NCBI GenBank assembly: GCA_012510325.1
Contig: JAAZIG010000305.1
Coordinates: 1 to 5,991, forward strand
DNA from: Bacillota bacterium
GTDB lineage: Bacteria; Bacillota; Dethiobacteria; DTU022
Length of the DNA: 5,991 bases
Reading direction: 5' to 3'
Shown: positions 5,755-5,991 of the stretch, piece by piece
Layout of the letters: every line of letters starts with the position of its first letter
Numbering within the stretch: position 1 is the stretch's first letter
Notes under the pieces: generated by a model
The model's database searches: none
What the model was told of the DNA's origin: nothing
What the model saw: only the letters and a program-made list of their open reading frames with translations
Made by a program: the position numbers and the translations under genes

Positions 5755-5991
5755 TCCTTTTCTCTCAAACGGCTGTCGAGGAGGCTGTAGCGCTCCCCGG
5801 CGCGGTTGTTCCGTATGGCTATGGCCAGCGCTTTTTTCGTTCCCACGAGAACCACCAGCTTGCGGGCCCGGGTGATCCCCGTATAGAGCAGGTTTCGCTG
5901 CAGCAGCAGATAGTGCTGGGTGATCACCGGCATCACGATAACCGGGTACTCGCTGCCCTGACTCTTGTGCACCGAGATGGCATAGGACAGC
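5751..5991 (-). CDS. recD2: RecD2-type DNA helicase, C-terminal end (cut by window edge)
   Basis: About 79 codons remain, entering from the right edge. LSYAISVHKSQGSEYPVIVMP and RNLLYTGITRARKLVVLVG are superfamily I helicase motifs V and VI as found in the RecD/TraA group. These enzymes are 5'-3' helicases, and the RecD2 branch works without RecBC. The short tail after motif VI (AIAIRNNRAGERYSLLDSRLRE) fits the RecD2 ending. The gene ends at TGA 5753-5751, overlapping the comFC start, so the two are likely cotranscribed. The N-terminal portion that would separate RecD2 from RecD or TraA relatives is outside the window, so the subfamily is inferred from the motif wording and the neighbourhood. 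Confidence 0.85.
   Translation of the reverse strand, partial: LSYAISVHKSQGSEYPVIVMPVITQHYLLLQRNLLYTGITRARKLVVLVGTKKALAIAIRNNRAGERYSLLDSRLREKE

Noticed and set aside
1..5991. CRISPR array, tRNA/rRNA gene, insertion sequence or attachment site
   Set aside because: No regularly spaced repeats, no cloverleaf with CCA-type end, no transposase motifs and no terminal inverted repeats with target duplication were seen on either strand.

Overview
The window looks like a stretch of a GC-rich anaerobic Clostridia-type (Bacillota) chromosome. The evidence is the gene order recD2, comFC, hpf (long form), then secA, which is a familiar arrangement in that group, together with a methyltetrahydrofolate:corrinoid methyltransferase of the kind used by acetogens and syntrophs. 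The taxonomic call is an inference from gene content. All intact genes lie on the minus strand, so transcription runs from the right edge towards the left edge.

Reading in that direction, 5991-5751 is the C-terminal end of a RecD2-type helicase. It overlaps by 4 nt (GTGA) with comFC (5754-5005), a zinc-ribbon plus phosphoribosyltransferase-fold DNA-uptake protein. Then come hpf (4916-4371), a two-domain ribosome hibernation factor, and 43 bp later an unrecognised 376-residue protein (4327-3197). The front half of that protein resembles a degenerate GT-A nucleotidyltransferase of the CofC/MobA kind, and its back half is unknown. A 245-bp structured gap (3196-2952) leads into the methyltransferase gene (2951-2154), which retains the four pterin-binding and catalytic positions known from AcsE. 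The 5' two-fifths or so of secA (1223-1) closes the window. It carries a large insertion in the first nucleotide-binding domain.

Between the methyltransferase and secA is about 930 bp without an intact gene. Most of it (about 1463-2150) is a heavily frameshifted remnant, on the plus strand, of the AAA+ domain of a sigma-54-dependent activator. Walker A, a Walker B remnant and sensor I are still readable, but spread over alternating frames. The rest holds a minus-strand terminator-like hairpin, further small palindromes and a possible secA promoter.

Functionally, recD2-comFC-hpf-secA are housekeeping genes for DNA processing, competence-type uptake, ribosome dormancy and protein export. The methyltransferase, the unknown protein and the dead regulator sit between hpf and secA and look like later arrivals. 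No clearly new multi-gene system is visible. The most unusual items are the unknown nucleotidyltransferase-like protein, the T-box-like 12-mer in the methyltransferase leader, the SecA insertion, and the decayed regulator.
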